Source: Emticicia agri (GTDB lineage: Bacteria; Bacteroidota; Bacteroidia; Cytophagales; Spirosomataceae). Taken from it: DNA of 64,000 nucleotides. The notes under the pieces were generated by a model. The model made no database searches. It saw only the letters and a list, made by a program, of their open reading frames with translations, and had not been told where the DNA came from. Position numbers and translations under genes: made by a program. Within the stretch, counting starts at the first letter, position 1. Every line of letters starts with the position of its first letter. The stretch spans positions 1 to 64,000 of the forward strand of contig NZ_SEWF01000001.1 in the NCBI RefSeq assembly GCF_004168285.1, given 5' to 3'. Positions 51,107 to 61,135 of the stretch are shown here, one piece after another.

Positions 51107-53527
51107 TTATTCCGTTTTCAAACTCTTTATCGGATTCATCAAAGCGGCTTTTACAGCCTGATAACTAACCGTTAATAACGTAATACCCAAAGCCCCCATG
51201 CCTGTTACTACAAAAATCCACCATGATATTTCGGTGTGATAATTATATTTTATCAACCATTGATTCATGAAATAATAAGCTATGGGTGCCGCAATCATAC
51301 AGGAGATAATAACCAGCACTACAAAGTCTTTCGATAGCATACTCCACAAACTGCCAATGCTTGCGCCTAATACTTTGCGGATACCAATTTCTTTGGTGCG
51401 TTGTTCGGCCACAAAAGAGGCCAGCCCAAACAGGCCTAAGCATGAGATAAAAATGGCCAACAATGCAAAGAAGGTGGCTAATTTACCAATACGCTCTTCC
51501 TGACTGAATTTTTTACCATATTCCTGATCTACAAATTTGTAATCAAACAAGGCAGATGGTACTATTTTGTTAAATACTGCTTCTATTTTTGGTAGCGCTT
51601 CACTGGCACTTACATCTGGTTTCATCTTGATTATCATCTGGCTGACATCTGCGTACTTAGGGTCCAGAAAATAGAAAGAACGCTTTACAGGCTCATACGG
51701 CGACTGCATCACCAAATCTTTTACCACCCCGATAATCTGCCAGCTTTTGTTCGCTCCTTCATCTGCATTCGTAATAAATTCACCAACAGGATTTTTAAGA
51801 CCTAAGTATTTTGCTGCTGTTTCATTGATAACTATCGCATTAGAGTCTGTTGCGAATGCGCGGGAGAAGTCGCGGCCTTCTTTAATTTTCCAGTCAACTA
51901 ATTTACCAAAATCATGGGTTACGTTGATTACTGCAAAATCAGAGGCTAATTCAGGGTCTTTGCCTTTCCAGTTGTATCCTCCGGCATTACTCCATATCTC
52001 GGTCAATGGGCTTGAAGAGAGCGCCAGGTTTTCTACTATGCCTGTATTTATCAACTCTGTCTTTATCACATCCTGCTTGCCCTGATAATTCGGGTCATTC
52101 AATGATACTTTAATTAAGCCTTCTCTGTTATAGCCTACAGGTCTGTTACGGGCATGCTTAATCTGCTGATACACCACAATAGTTCCTACAATCAGCACTA
52201 CCGAAACTGTAAACTGCACAACCACTAAAACTTTACGAGGTAATGAAGAAAAGCGACCTAACTTGAAAGTACCTTTCAGCACTTTAACAGGCTGAAAAGA
52301 TGACAGATAGAATGCCGGATAAATACCCGCCATACCTGCTGTAAATACAATAAATGCCAGGCTGATTGCCCAGAAAACAGGATTAGTAAACGGAACCGAC
52401 ATATCTTTATCTGCCAGATTATTAAACCAGGGCAATGTCAACAACACGAAGCCAATAGCTATGACAAAAGCTAATAAAACCACCAAGAAAGATTCGCTGA
52501 GAAACTGTTGAATCAACTGACTTCTGACAGAACCAATGGCTTTACGAATACCTACTTCTTTGGCACGCTTTTCAGAGCGGGCAGTACTCAGATTCATGAA
52601 ATTGATACAAGCCAACAATAAAACGAATATACCCACAATACCAAATAGCCATACAAAAGTGATACGCCCGCCTGCTACCTTACCATCTTTAAATTCTGAA
52701 TATAAATGCCATTGTTTCATAGGGTATAAGAAGATACCCGGGTTATATTTCCGCCACTCGTCTGCTATCTGTTTAGGTGCATTTTTATTATAAAAATCTT
52801 TTAAAGCTACATTTGCCTGCTCAACCGATACGTTAGGTTGTGTTTGCACATATACATTAAATGAGCTGTTCTCCCATTGGTTTTCACAGGCTTTTACCCA
52901 ATCGTTTGAAGACACCCATAATGACCACGGTGAGAAAAATTGTACCTCCCTGAAACGGTTGTTTTTGGGCAGATCTTCGTACACGCCTCTCACCACAACA
53001 TCCATGCGGTTGTCTATTTTCAGATTTTTGTTCAGCGGGTCCTCATTGCCAAAAATAGCTTCTGCAGTAGATTTTGAAAGAATAACCGAATGTGGGTCTT
53101 GCAACGAAGCCCCTGAACCTTTCAGCATTTTCAATGATAGCATCTCTATCACATCTCCATCAATAAATTCGCCCCTCTTGGGGTACTTATTGTTGTCAGA
53201 AGAAAGTGTATAATCGCCTACCCAAAAGGCTAACAATACGTGTTTGAAATAATGCTTATAATTATTTTTTAATGAAGTACCTAACGGAAATTGCAGCGCA
53301 GGGCCACTTCTGGTAATACCTGTATTAGGGTCTGTGCTGATATTGCGAATCTGCGCAATAGAATCATAGTTTTTATGAGATTTATTGTAAGATAACTCGT
53401 CATAAATCCAAAGTCCAATCAGTATAGCTACCGACATACCTACGGATAATCCACCGATATTGATGAATGAATAAACCTTATTTTTAGTAAGATTTCTGAA
53501 TGCGATTTTGAAATAATTGATTAACAT
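51107..53527 (-). CDS. ABC transporter permease P5
   Basis: An 806-aa permease, visibly the closest relative of P4: both start M-L-(I/L)-NYFKIAFRNLTKNKVY and share GGLxVGMSVAxLIGLWxYDELSxN, EMLSLKMLKGS, IKEGRDFS/VAGRDFS and EERIGKLA/EQRIGQLS segments along the whole chain. Coupling helices are EKRAKEVGIRKAIGSVRSQL and QRTKEIGIRKVLGASIGSL. The first periplasmic domain carries QWHLYSEFKDGKVAGGRITF before TM2. It ends MNPIKSLKTE. P4 and P5 are probably a recent tandem duplication. Confidence 0.93.
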   Translation of the reverse strand: MLINYFKIAFRNLTKNKVYSFINIGGLSVGMSVAILIGLWIYDELSYNKSHKNYDSIAQIRNISTDPNTGITRSGPALQFPLGTSLKNNYKHYFKHVLLAFWVGDYTLSSDNNKYPKRGEFIDGDVIEMLSLKMLKGSGASLQDPHSVILSKSTAEAIFGNEDPLNKNLKIDNRMDVVVRGVYEDLPKNNRFREVQFFSPWSLWVSSNDWVKACENQWENSSFNVYVQTQPNVSVEQANVALKDFYNKNAPKQIADEWRKYNPGIFLYPMKQWHLYSEFKDGKVAGGRITFVWLFGIVGIFVLLLACINFMNLSTARSEKRAKEVGIRKAIGSVRSQLIQQFLSESFLVVLLAFVIAIGFVLLTLPWFNNLADKDMSVPFTNPVFWAISLAFIVFTAGMAGIYPAFYLSSFQPVKVLKGTFKLGRFSSLPRKVLVVVQFTVSVVLIVGTIVVYQQIKHARNRPVGYNREGLIKVSLNDPNYQGKQDVIKTELINTGIVENLALSSSPLTEIWSNAGGYNWKGKDPELASDFAVINVTHDFGKLVDWKIKEGRDFSRAFATDSNAIVINETAAKYLGLKNPVGEFITNADEGANKSWQIIGVVKDLVMQSPYEPVKRSFYFLDPKYADVSQMIIKMKPDVSASEALPKIEAVFNKIVPSALFDYKFVDQEYGKKFSQEERIGKLATFFALLAIFISCLGLFGLASFVAEQRTKEIGIRKVLGASIGSLWSMLSKDFVVLVIISCMIAAPIAYYFMNQWLIKYNYHTEISWWIFVVTGMGALGITLLTVSYQAVKAALMNPIKSLKTE

Positions 53528-53529
53528 AA

Positions 53530-53665
53530 TACACCCCTAGCCCCTAAAGGGGGACTTTTTAAAAGTTTTACAATTTGTATTCTATTCCCCTTTAAATTGT
53601 ATTGCACGAAAAATCTATCTTAAAAACTTCTCATGCGTAAGCAACTACCCTTTAGAGTCGGGGGT
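53530..53665. repeat. Type-A intergenic repeat, copy h (P4/P5 gap)
   Basis: Left arm ACCCCTAGCCCCTAAAGGGG; right arm CTCATGCGTAAGCAACTACC then CTTTAGAGTCGGGGG, carrying substitutions (A for C in the CCCC run, A for G in GGGG), so it is a decaying copy. Confidence 0.75.
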
Positions 53666-53668
53666 CTT

Positions 53669-56080
53669 TTAGTCCGTTTTTAGTGATTTCACTGGATTCA
53701 TTAAAGCGGCTTTAATAGCCTGATAGCTTACTGTTAACAGCGTGAGCATTAATGCTCCTGCCCCTGCTGCGGCAAAAACCCACCACGAAAGCTCGGTGTG
53801 ATAAGTGTATTTTTCCAGCCAGTTATTCATAAAATAATAGCCTATGGGTGCCGCTATCAGGCATGAAATGATAACCAATAGCACAAAGTCTTTAGATAAC
53901 ATTTGCCAGAGATTGGTTACACTTGCCCCTAAAACCTTGCGGATACCAATTTCTTTAGTGCGTTGTTCGGCTACAAAAGAGGCTAAACCAAAAAGCCCGA
54001 GACAAGAGATGAAAATAGCCAGAATAGCAAATAGCGCAGATAATTGACCAATACGCTGTTCCTGAGAGAATTTTTTATTATATACATCATCTACAAATTT
54101 ATAATCAAAAGAAGCTGAAGGTACCAGTTTGTGGAATACCGCTTCTATTTTAGGTAAAGCTTCGGTTGGGCTGACAGTAGGCTTAATGCGCATGGTCATT
54201 TGTTTAGAACCCTTGTTAAAATCTAAAAAGTAAAATGAGCCATTGATTTCGTCGTAGGGAGACTGGATAACCATATCTTTGGTTACACCTACTATCTGCC
54301 ATACAAATTTACCATCTTCAGTTCTGATGTATTCACCGATAGGGTTTTTCAAGCCTATATGTCTGGCAGCAGCTTCATTCAGGATTACGCCTGCCGAATC
54401 AGTTTTATAATCATCAGAAAAATCACGACCTGCTACTACTTTCCAGTTGAGCATTTTGCCAAAATCGGCCGTTACTCTGAATTTATTAAAGCTCGATGGA
54501 GTCTCAGGTGCTTTGCCTTTCCAGGTAAAACCGCTTGACCTGTTAGAGATAGAAGTTAAAGTACTATTGGAAAGTGCTACATCTGATACTACACCCGAAT
54601 TCATCAATTCACTTTTGAACAAATCATACTTGCCTGCGTAATTGGGGTCGTTTAAACTGATAGTAACTAAACCGTCCTGACTATAACCAACCGGACGATT
54701 TTTGGCATGCTGAATTTGTTGGTAAACTACCAATGTGCCTATAATCATCACTACTGAAACCGTGAACTGCACTACCACTAATACTTTGCGGGGAACTGCC
54801 GCAAAACGACCTGTTTTAAAAGTACCTTTAAGTACCTTGATAGGCTGAAAAGAAGATAAATATAAAGCAGGATAAAGACCTGTAAGGATACCTGTTAAGG
54901 CAACAAAGGCCATACCCGCTATCCAGAAATACAGATTGGTAAATGGCAAAGCAATGTCTTTATCTGACAATTCATTAAACCAGCCCAAAGACAAAACCAA
55001 TATAATACATGAAATTACAAATGAGACTAATACGATGAGAAACGACTCGCTGAAAAACTGACTTACCAACTGGCTACGAACAGAACCAATGGCTTTGCGG
55101 ATACCTACTTCTTTAGCACGTTTTTCTGAACGGGCAGTACTCAGATTCATAAAATTGATAGACGCCAGCAAGAGCACAAAAACACCAATAATACCAAAAA
55201 GCCAGACAAAAGTAATGCGTCCCCCGGTAGGTCGGCCATCCGTAAAGTCTGAATACAGATGCCATTGCTTCATAGGATGCACAAATATTTCAGGCTTATA
55301 GGCCTTTATTATTGTATAGAAATCTTTGGGAGAATTTTTAGCATAAAAATCTTTCAGACCAGCCTGCGCTGTTTCAAGGCTAACATTTGGTTGCAATTCT
55401 ACATAAAGCCCAAAAGAAGTATTATCCCAGGAAGTTACATTTTCTTTTACCCATTCATTTGAGGCCACAAATAAGGCCCAGGGCGTAAAAAACTGTACCT
55501 CAGCAAAGCGTGAGTTCTTAGGAATATCTTCATAGACACCTGTTACTTTTACATCAGTTTTATTATCAATCTTAAGACTCTGGTTAATTGGGTCGGCACT
55601 ACCAAATATAGCCTTAGCCGTAGATTCTGACAGAACAATTGAATGAAGGTCTTTTAAACCGTCATACGAACCTTTCAGCATTTTCAAAGAAAGCATTTCA
55701 AGAATACCCGGCTCAACAAAATGCCCTCTTCTGCTCAGATTTTTCTCGCCCACTTTTAATGTATATTCTTCTACTGCCCACGAAGTAAGCACTTTGCTGA
55801 ACAGATGTTTGTAATTCTCTCTCAAAGCCGTACCCATCGGAATCTGCATATGAGGGCTACCCTCAATTACTCCGGTAGATGGTTCGGTAGAAATAGAGCG
55901 TATCTGTCCTATTCTGTCATAATTCTTATGATATTGATTAAAACTCAATTCGTCATACATCCATAGTCCAATCAGCATGGCTACCGACATACCTACGGCC
56001 AATCCACCGATATTGATGAATGAATAAACCTTATTTTTAGTAAGATTTCTGAATGCGATTTTGAAATAGTTTAAAAGCAT
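53669..56080 (-). CDS. ABC transporter permease P4
   Basis: An 803-aa permease paired with P5. Coupling helices EKRAKEVGIRKAIGSVRSQL (same as P5) and QRTKEIGIRKVLGASVTNL. It is the only member ending SLKTD; all others end in Glu. Differences from P5 concentrate in the first periplasmic domain (residues 60-280), where ligand or partner contact is expected, while helices and the cytoplasmic motifs are nearly unchanged. Its upstream gap (56081-56169) lacks a type-A repeat and has a G/A-rich imperfect hairpin instead. Confidence 0.93.
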   Translation of the reverse strand: MLLNYFKIAFRNLTKNKVYSFINIGGLAVGMSVAMLIGLWMYDELSFNQYHKNYDRIGQIRSISTEPSTGVIEGSPHMQIPMGTALRENYKHLFSKVLTSWAVEEYTLKVGEKNLSRRGHFVEPGILEMLSLKMLKGSYDGLKDLHSIVLSESTAKAIFGSADPINQSLKIDNKTDVKVTGVYEDIPKNSRFAEVQFFTPWALFVASNEWVKENVTSWDNTSFGLYVELQPNVSLETAQAGLKDFYAKNSPKDFYTIIKAYKPEIFVHPMKQWHLYSDFTDGRPTGGRITFVWLFGIIGVFVLLLASINFMNLSTARSEKRAKEVGIRKAIGSVRSQLVSQFFSESFLIVLVSFVISCIILVLSLGWFNELSDKDIALPFTNLYFWIAGMAFVALTGILTGLYPALYLSSFQPIKVLKGTFKTGRFAAVPRKVLVVVQFTVSVVMIIGTLVVYQQIQHAKNRPVGYSQDGLVTISLNDPNYAGKYDLFKSELMNSGVVSDVALSNSTLTSISNRSSGFTWKGKAPETPSSFNKFRVTADFGKMLNWKVVAGRDFSDDYKTDSAGVILNEAAARHIGLKNPIGEYIRTEDGKFVWQIVGVTKDMVIQSPYDEINGSFYFLDFNKGSKQMTMRIKPTVSPTEALPKIEAVFHKLVPSASFDYKFVDDVYNKKFSQEQRIGQLSALFAILAIFISCLGLFGLASFVAEQRTKEIGIRKVLGASVTNLWQMLSKDFVLLVIISCLIAAPIGYYFMNNWLEKYTYHTELSWWVFAAAGAGALMLTLLTVSYQAIKAALMNPVKSLKTD

Positions 56081-56093
56081 AGTAGTGGGTTAA

Positions 56094-56168
56094 AGGAAAA
56101 TGGAGAACGGAGAAAGAAACATACAAGCATAGATTTTACTTCCTCCGTGTTCCTTTCTCCTTTTTTCC
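56094..56168. repeat. Type-B intergenic sequence, imperfect hairpin (P3/P4 gap)
   Basis: A G/A-rich arm (GGAGAACGGAGAAAG, about 56102-56116) faces a C/T-rich arm (CTCCGTGTTCCTTTCTCC, 56143-56160). A related C/T-rich sequence CGTTTTCCTTTCTCC also lies just downstream of P6 and P12, and a looser form after P11. Confidence 0.45.
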
Positions 56169-56169
56169 G

Positions 56170-58599
56170 TTATTCTGTTTTTAATGATTTAACCGGATTT
56201 ACGAGTGCTGCCCTGATTGCCTGATAACCCACAGTAAGTAAGGCTACTACGATGGCACCTAAGCCTGACGCTGCAAAAATCCACCATGATATATCTACCT
56301 TGTACTCAAAGTTTTCTAACCATTGAGTCATCAGATAATAAGCAACCGGGCTTGCAATGGCAATTGAAATAAGCACTAATTTCAGGAAGTCTTTACTTAG
56401 CAATGCCGTGATACCTAATACGCCCGCGCCCAATACTTTTCTGATACCTACTTCTTTTGTCCGGTTTTCGGTAGTAAAAGTCGCTAATCCGAAAAGACCT
56501 AAGCAGGCAATCACAATAGCCCAGATAGATGAGGTAGTGAATATTCTGCTGTATTGCTGCTCGGTAAGGTATTGCTTATTGAAATTCTCGTTCACAAAGA
56601 AGTATTCATAAGGATTACCCGGAAAATTAGCTTTATAAATTTTTTCAAGGCTTGCGATTTTATCCTGCATTTTATCAGGCGTAAGTCTTACCGTAAAATA
56701 GACTGATGAGTTTTGTGGGTAGAAGATAATAGGGTCTATGGCCTTTTGTACTCCCTGATGGTGGTAGTTTTTTACTACCCCGATAATCTCTAATGGTCTT
56801 TCGTCCCACTGAATACGTTTGTTTACTGCTTCTTCTGCCGAAGCAAAACCTAAAGACTGTATGGCCTGTTCGTTAAGCAATATTTTGCTATTTTTATTCC
56901 ATTCCACATTACATTCGGCCGCAGTAAAGTTTCTGCCAGCTTTTAAATCAATCTCATAGGTTTTCAGGAATCGGTCTCCGATAAGGGCAAAAGAATAGGT
57001 TTTCAACTCGTCGTCGGGTTTTGATTTCGGTTGCGTAAACCCTGAGGTGGTGAAATTATACCAACCACTTGGAACACTACCTGAGGCACAATAGTCTTTT
57101 ACAAAACTTTGTTGTGAAAGGCCGTCAATAAAAGCCGTTTTACGTACCTTATAAGTACTATCCTGACCTACTTCAGGCCCTTTAATAACCAGTAACTGGT
57201 TGGTATTCATGCCTAAGTTTTTGTTTTGCATGAAGTGCAACTGGCGGTATATTAGAACCGTACCTAAAATAAGCATGATAGAAATACTGAACTGCGAAAC
57301 CACCAAGGCTTTGCGTAAGAATATCCCTTTCGATTGTTTGCCTAATTTTCCTTTCAGTGTTTCAATCGGATTGAAGTTTGATAAAACCAGGGCAGTTAAA
57401 GCCCCTGAAAGGATTGAACCGATAAGCAGTAAGCCTAAACCGACAATAGAAACCGACGAAAACTGAATAGTTTTAACAGATAATTCCTTACCAATCAGTT
57501 CATTGAATAAGGGTTGGAATGAATAGATGAAAAACATAGACAGCCCCAGACCCAATAAATTCACTAAGATTGACTCTCCTAAAAACTGTGCAATCAGGTT
57601 CATCTGGGTAGCACCTATTACTTTTCTAACTCCCACTTCATTGGCTCTTTTCAAAGAATTGGCTGTTGATAGGTTAATATAATTAAACCATGCAATCAGC
57701 AATATCAGGAAGGCAATACCACCCAGCATATATACGTATTTCAGATTGCCGGTTGTCTGATAATTATCATTCAAAGAGGAAGCTAAATGTACGTTACCTA
57801 ATGGTTGTAAACGAAACCGAATACCATCATTTTCTTTACCCAATTTTTTGCGCAAAGCAGATAGTTTGTTCTCAAATGTTTTGGGGTCAACACCATTATT
57901 AAGCTGGAAATAAGTATTGATGTATTGCGAATCAAGATTTGTCAGTAAAGCCCAGTCGTTGCCTTTCAGATAGCCAGGGTTTTTCATGGTTTCCAAGGAA
58001 AACACCATATCGTATCTGATGTCTGAATTATCAGACATATCGGCAAAAACTCCTTCAATGGTATGCGTTGACTGTCCGAACTGGTTATTTAAGGTGAGTA
58101 CCTGCCCCATTGGATTATCATTACCAAAATATTTTTTAGCAGTTGCTGCTGATAGAAAAACGGTGTTTGGTTTATTAAGCGCTTTGGCATCACCTATTAC
58201 TAAAGGAAAAGTGAAAAACTCAAAGAAATTCCCTTCTGCAAAGCCAATATTTGATTCACGGAAAGGTTCGCCATTGGTATTTGCTCTTTTTACTACTCCT
58301 TTAGATACACCTGACTCAAATCGGCAGAAATCTTTAATTTCAGGAAAATTTTCTTTGGCTTTCAATGCCCAACCGGGTTCTATTTCTGTCCAGGTTACCC
58401 CATGAATATCTTCATTCAGTAAACGATAGGTACTTGATAGGTTTTTATGAAAATGATTAACGCTTTTCTCCAGACTGATGTATTCCAGAATGAATAAAAA
58501 AGCAGTAATACCCATAGCCAAACCAACAATATTGATAAAGCTATACACCTTGTTACGAACAAGATTTCTAAAGGCGATTTTTAAATAATTGCGTATCAT
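56170..58599 (-). CDS. ABC transporter permease P3
   Basis: An 809-aa permease counted from MIRNYLKIAFRNLVRNKVY (ATG 58599); a GTG two codons earlier (58605) is not needed. It has the most altered box after helix 1, LEYISLEKSVNHFHKNLSST, with no D-E-L-S. The first coupling helix is LKRANEVGVRKVIGATQMNL, where Asn replaces Lys before E; the second is NRTKEVGIRKVLGAGVLGI. TM2 has LIAWFNYI like P8. Such substitutions on the ATPase-facing side may mark a changed partner. It ends VNPVKSLKTE. Confidence 0.92.
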   Translation of the reverse strand: MIRNYLKIAFRNLVRNKVYSFINIVGLAMGITAFLFILEYISLEKSVNHFHKNLSSTYRLLNEDIHGVTWTEIEPGWALKAKENFPEIKDFCRFESGVSKGVVKRANTNGEPFRESNIGFAEGNFFEFFTFPLVIGDAKALNKPNTVFLSAATAKKYFGNDNPMGQVLTLNNQFGQSTHTIEGVFADMSDNSDIRYDMVFSLETMKNPGYLKGNDWALLTNLDSQYINTYFQLNNGVDPKTFENKLSALRKKLGKENDGIRFRLQPLGNVHLASSLNDNYQTTGNLKYVYMLGGIAFLILLIAWFNYINLSTANSLKRANEVGVRKVIGATQMNLIAQFLGESILVNLLGLGLSMFFIYSFQPLFNELIGKELSVKTIQFSSVSIVGLGLLLIGSILSGALTALVLSNFNPIETLKGKLGKQSKGIFLRKALVVSQFSISIMLILGTVLIYRQLHFMQNKNLGMNTNQLLVIKGPEVGQDSTYKVRKTAFIDGLSQQSFVKDYCASGSVPSGWYNFTTSGFTQPKSKPDDELKTYSFALIGDRFLKTYEIDLKAGRNFTAAECNVEWNKNSKILLNEQAIQSLGFASAEEAVNKRIQWDERPLEIIGVVKNYHHQGVQKAIDPIIFYPQNSSVYFTVRLTPDKMQDKIASLEKIYKANFPGNPYEYFFVNENFNKQYLTEQQYSRIFTTSSIWAIVIACLGLFGLATFTTENRTKEVGIRKVLGAGVLGITALLSKDFLKLVLISIAIASPVAYYLMTQWLENFEYKVDISWWIFAASGLGAIVVALLTVGYQAIRAALVNPVKSLKTE

Positions 58600-58605
58600 A
58601 CACAC

Positions 58606-58736
58606 CCCTAGCCCCTAAAGGGGGACTTTTTTAAAAGTTAGAAAATATGCCCCAACCGCGCGACGGTCGCCCTAAAAGGGGAGTAAAAAATAAGATGCTA
58701 CTCATGCGAAAGAAGCTCCCCTTTAGGGGCGGGGGC
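58606..58736. repeat. Type-A intergenic repeat, copy j (P2/P3 gap)
   Basis: Left arm ACCCCTAGCCCCTAAAGGGG; a GC islet CAACCGCGCGACGGTCGCCC sits near 58653-58674; right arm CTCATGCGAAAGAAGCTCCC then CTTTAGGGGCGGGGGC. The islet here is in the middle, not at the right end as in copy b. Confidence 0.75.
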
Positions 58737-58738
58737 TT

Positions 58739-61132
58739 TTACTCCGTCTTTAATGATTTCACCGGATTTACCAATGCTGCTCTGATGGCCTGATAACTGA
58801 CAGTTAACAAAGCAATCAGTAAAGAAATAATAGCCGACCCGACAAATACCCACCAATGTACTTCTACTTTGTAGGCAAAGTTTTGTAGCCAGTTATTCAT
58901 TAAAACTATTGCTACTGGTATGGCTATTACTGCTGCTATGATTACCAGTTTTAAAAAATCTTTGTTCAATAAAAGGAAGATAGAAGTAATACTTGCGCCT
59001 AATACTTTTCTTACTCCGATTTCTTTCACCCTTTGTTGGGCAGTAAAGGCAGCCAGGCCGAATAATCCCAGACAAGCCAATAGCACAGAGATGAAAGCAA
59101 AATTGAGTGACAGAGTTCCCTGTTTTTGTTCTGCTTGGTATTGACGGGCAAAATTCTCATTCAGAAAATTGATTTCAATAGGGTTTATTTTGTCAAACTC
59201 ACGATACGTTTTTTCAATATGAGCTAATGCTTCTTTAGTTTTTGAAGTATTAATTTTCACATACAGATTATCTTCCATGCTTGCTTGTGGTGGCATAATC
59301 AATACTACAGGTTCTACTTTATGTTGTAAAGAATACGTATGAAAATCTTTAAATACACCTATTATTTTTCGTTCGACTGTAGTTTCATTATTAATTTTTA
59401 CCTGCATTCTTTTGCCTATTGGGTTCGAGAAACCTAATTGTTTCATCAAGGTCTCATTGATAAGTGCTGCATCGGTAATAGCACTTGGCTTATTCTCTGA
59501 AAAATTTTCACCCAACTTCATCTTAATATCCATTGTTGGTACAAATGAGGCATTTACCATCAGTTCTTGTACTACAGTAGAATTGGTAGAAATAGAGCCA
59601 TCTGACTTTTCAAAATAGTAAGGTATTTGACCCAGATTATTATTCCCAATCGGATTGCCCGCAGTTGCTACATTTTCTATCAGAGGGTTTTTCATTAATT
59701 GTTCTCTTAAAGCGGCAACTTTCGAGCGTAGATTTCTATCGTCAATGTGGATAGTTAGTACTTGTTGTCTATTGAAACCCAGGTCTTTGCTGGCTGAAAA
59801 CCTCAATTGCTGATAGATAATCCAAGCTCCGGCAATCAAAACCATAGTCGCTACAAATTGAAATACAACCAATGATTTCCTGAAAATAACGCTTTGATTC
59901 AAATTGCCAGAAAGACCCTTTAAGGCCAAAACAATTTTGAATCTCGAAATAAAGAAAGCCGGATAACTGCCACTCAAAAAACCAACAAACAAACTGAAAA
60001 GAGCGAAAGTAGCAATTGAATTACCAACACCAAATCTATCTATACTTAAAGATTTATCTGCTAATTGATTGAAAAAAGGAAGCAACGCAGTTATTAAAAA
60101 GACTGAAACAATGGAAGCGATGATACTAAGTGTAATTGCTTCAACAATGAACAAACCCATTAAATCGGTTTGAGTAGAGCCTATTGCCTTGCGTACACCT
60201 ACCTCACGGGTGCGTAAACCTGCTCTGGCAGTAGCCAGATTCATATAGTTGATAATAGCAATAATCAGTATCAAACCTGCCAATGCCATAAATAAATACA
60301 CACGGCTGATAGAGCTATTGGCGCTTACTTCGTATTGAAGATTAGAATGTAAATGAATATCAAGTAGTGGTTGCAGTTCCATTTTATAAGAAACTACAGG
60401 CATTTCTTTTAAAATAGTTTTTTGCGCAAAGGCAGGGAATTTTGCCTCTAATTTGCTTTTATCTACACCATCGCTCAAAAGCAAATAAGTATATAAATTA
60501 GAATCTTGCCAGCCTGCTGTAAAGTTAGTCGGCAATGAACGTAAGCCTTCAAATTGTAAATGTGAATTACTTGGGGTATCCTTTATGACACCCGTAACCT
60601 TATTGGTTACTGTTTTATCAAATACAACGCTCTGATTCAAAGCTTTCTGCGCATTACCAAATATTTTATTTGCCAACGATTCTGTAATAACAATGGTATT
60701 TGGCTCTGAAAGCGCCGTTTTTGGATTGCCTGCTACGAAAGGAAAGGTAAATACCTCAAAAGCATTTCTATCAGCGAAAAGAATATTACCTGCTTTAACA
60801 GTCTTATCTCTAAAAGTGATAACTCCCCCACCTTCGGGTGCAATTCTAACGGCCTCTTTTATCTCCGGAAATTCTGTTTTCAATGCCGGAGCAAAGGCTG
60901 CTGAGGTAACTGCATGATGTGCTTCTCCCCCTTCCCATTCGGCATGATGCACTAATCGAACTATATGGTCTCCTTTTGCATGAAAACTATCAAAACTTAA
61001 TTCATCAGCTACATATAAGGCAATCAGGCAAAAGACCGTAAAACCTACAGCCAAGCCCCCGATATTGATGAATGAATAAACCTTGTTTTTAACAAGATTA
61101 CGAATGGCGATTTTTAAATAGTTTCGTATCAT
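58739..61132 (-). CDS. ABC transporter permease P2
   Basis: A 797-aa permease. Box VADELSFDSFHAKGDHIVRL. The first coupling helix is LRTREVGVRKAIGSTQTDL, with Arg for Lys before E; the second, QRVKEIGVRKVLGASITSI, is canonical. The first periplasmic domain opens with a His/Glu-rich patch (HHAEWEGGEAHHAVTS, around residues 63-78), which could bind a metal; this is a possibility seen only here. TM5: VVFQFVATMVLIAGAWIIYQQ. It ends VNPVKSLKTE. It lies between type-A copies j and k. Confidence 0.93.
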   Translation of the reverse strand: MIRNYLKIAIRNLVKNKVYSFINIGGLAVGFTVFCLIALYVADELSFDSFHAKGDHIVRLVHHAEWEGGEAHHAVTSAAFAPALKTEFPEIKEAVRIAPEGGGVITFRDKTVKAGNILFADRNAFEVFTFPFVAGNPKTALSEPNTIVITESLANKIFGNAQKALNQSVVFDKTVTNKVTGVIKDTPSNSHLQFEGLRSLPTNFTAGWQDSNLYTYLLLSDGVDKSKLEAKFPAFAQKTILKEMPVVSYKMELQPLLDIHLHSNLQYEVSANSSISRVYLFMALAGLILIIAIINYMNLATARAGLRTREVGVRKAIGSTQTDLMGLFIVEAITLSIIASIVSVFLITALLPFFNQLADKSLSIDRFGVGNSIATFALFSLFVGFLSGSYPAFFISRFKIVLALKGLSGNLNQSVIFRKSLVVFQFVATMVLIAGAWIIYQQLRFSASKDLGFNRQQVLTIHIDDRNLRSKVAALREQLMKNPLIENVATAGNPIGNNNLGQIPYYFEKSDGSISTNSTVVQELMVNASFVPTMDIKMKLGENFSENKPSAITDAALINETLMKQLGFSNPIGKRMQVKINNETTVERKIIGVFKDFHTYSLQHKVEPVVLIMPPQASMEDNLYVKINTSKTKEALAHIEKTYREFDKINPIEINFLNENFARQYQAEQKQGTLSLNFAFISVLLACLGLFGLAAFTAQQRVKEIGVRKVLGASITSIFLLLNKDFLKLVIIAAVIAIPVAIVLMNNWLQNFAYKVEVHWWVFVGSAIISLLIALLTVSYQAIRAALVNPVKSLKTE

Positions 61133-61135
61133 ATG

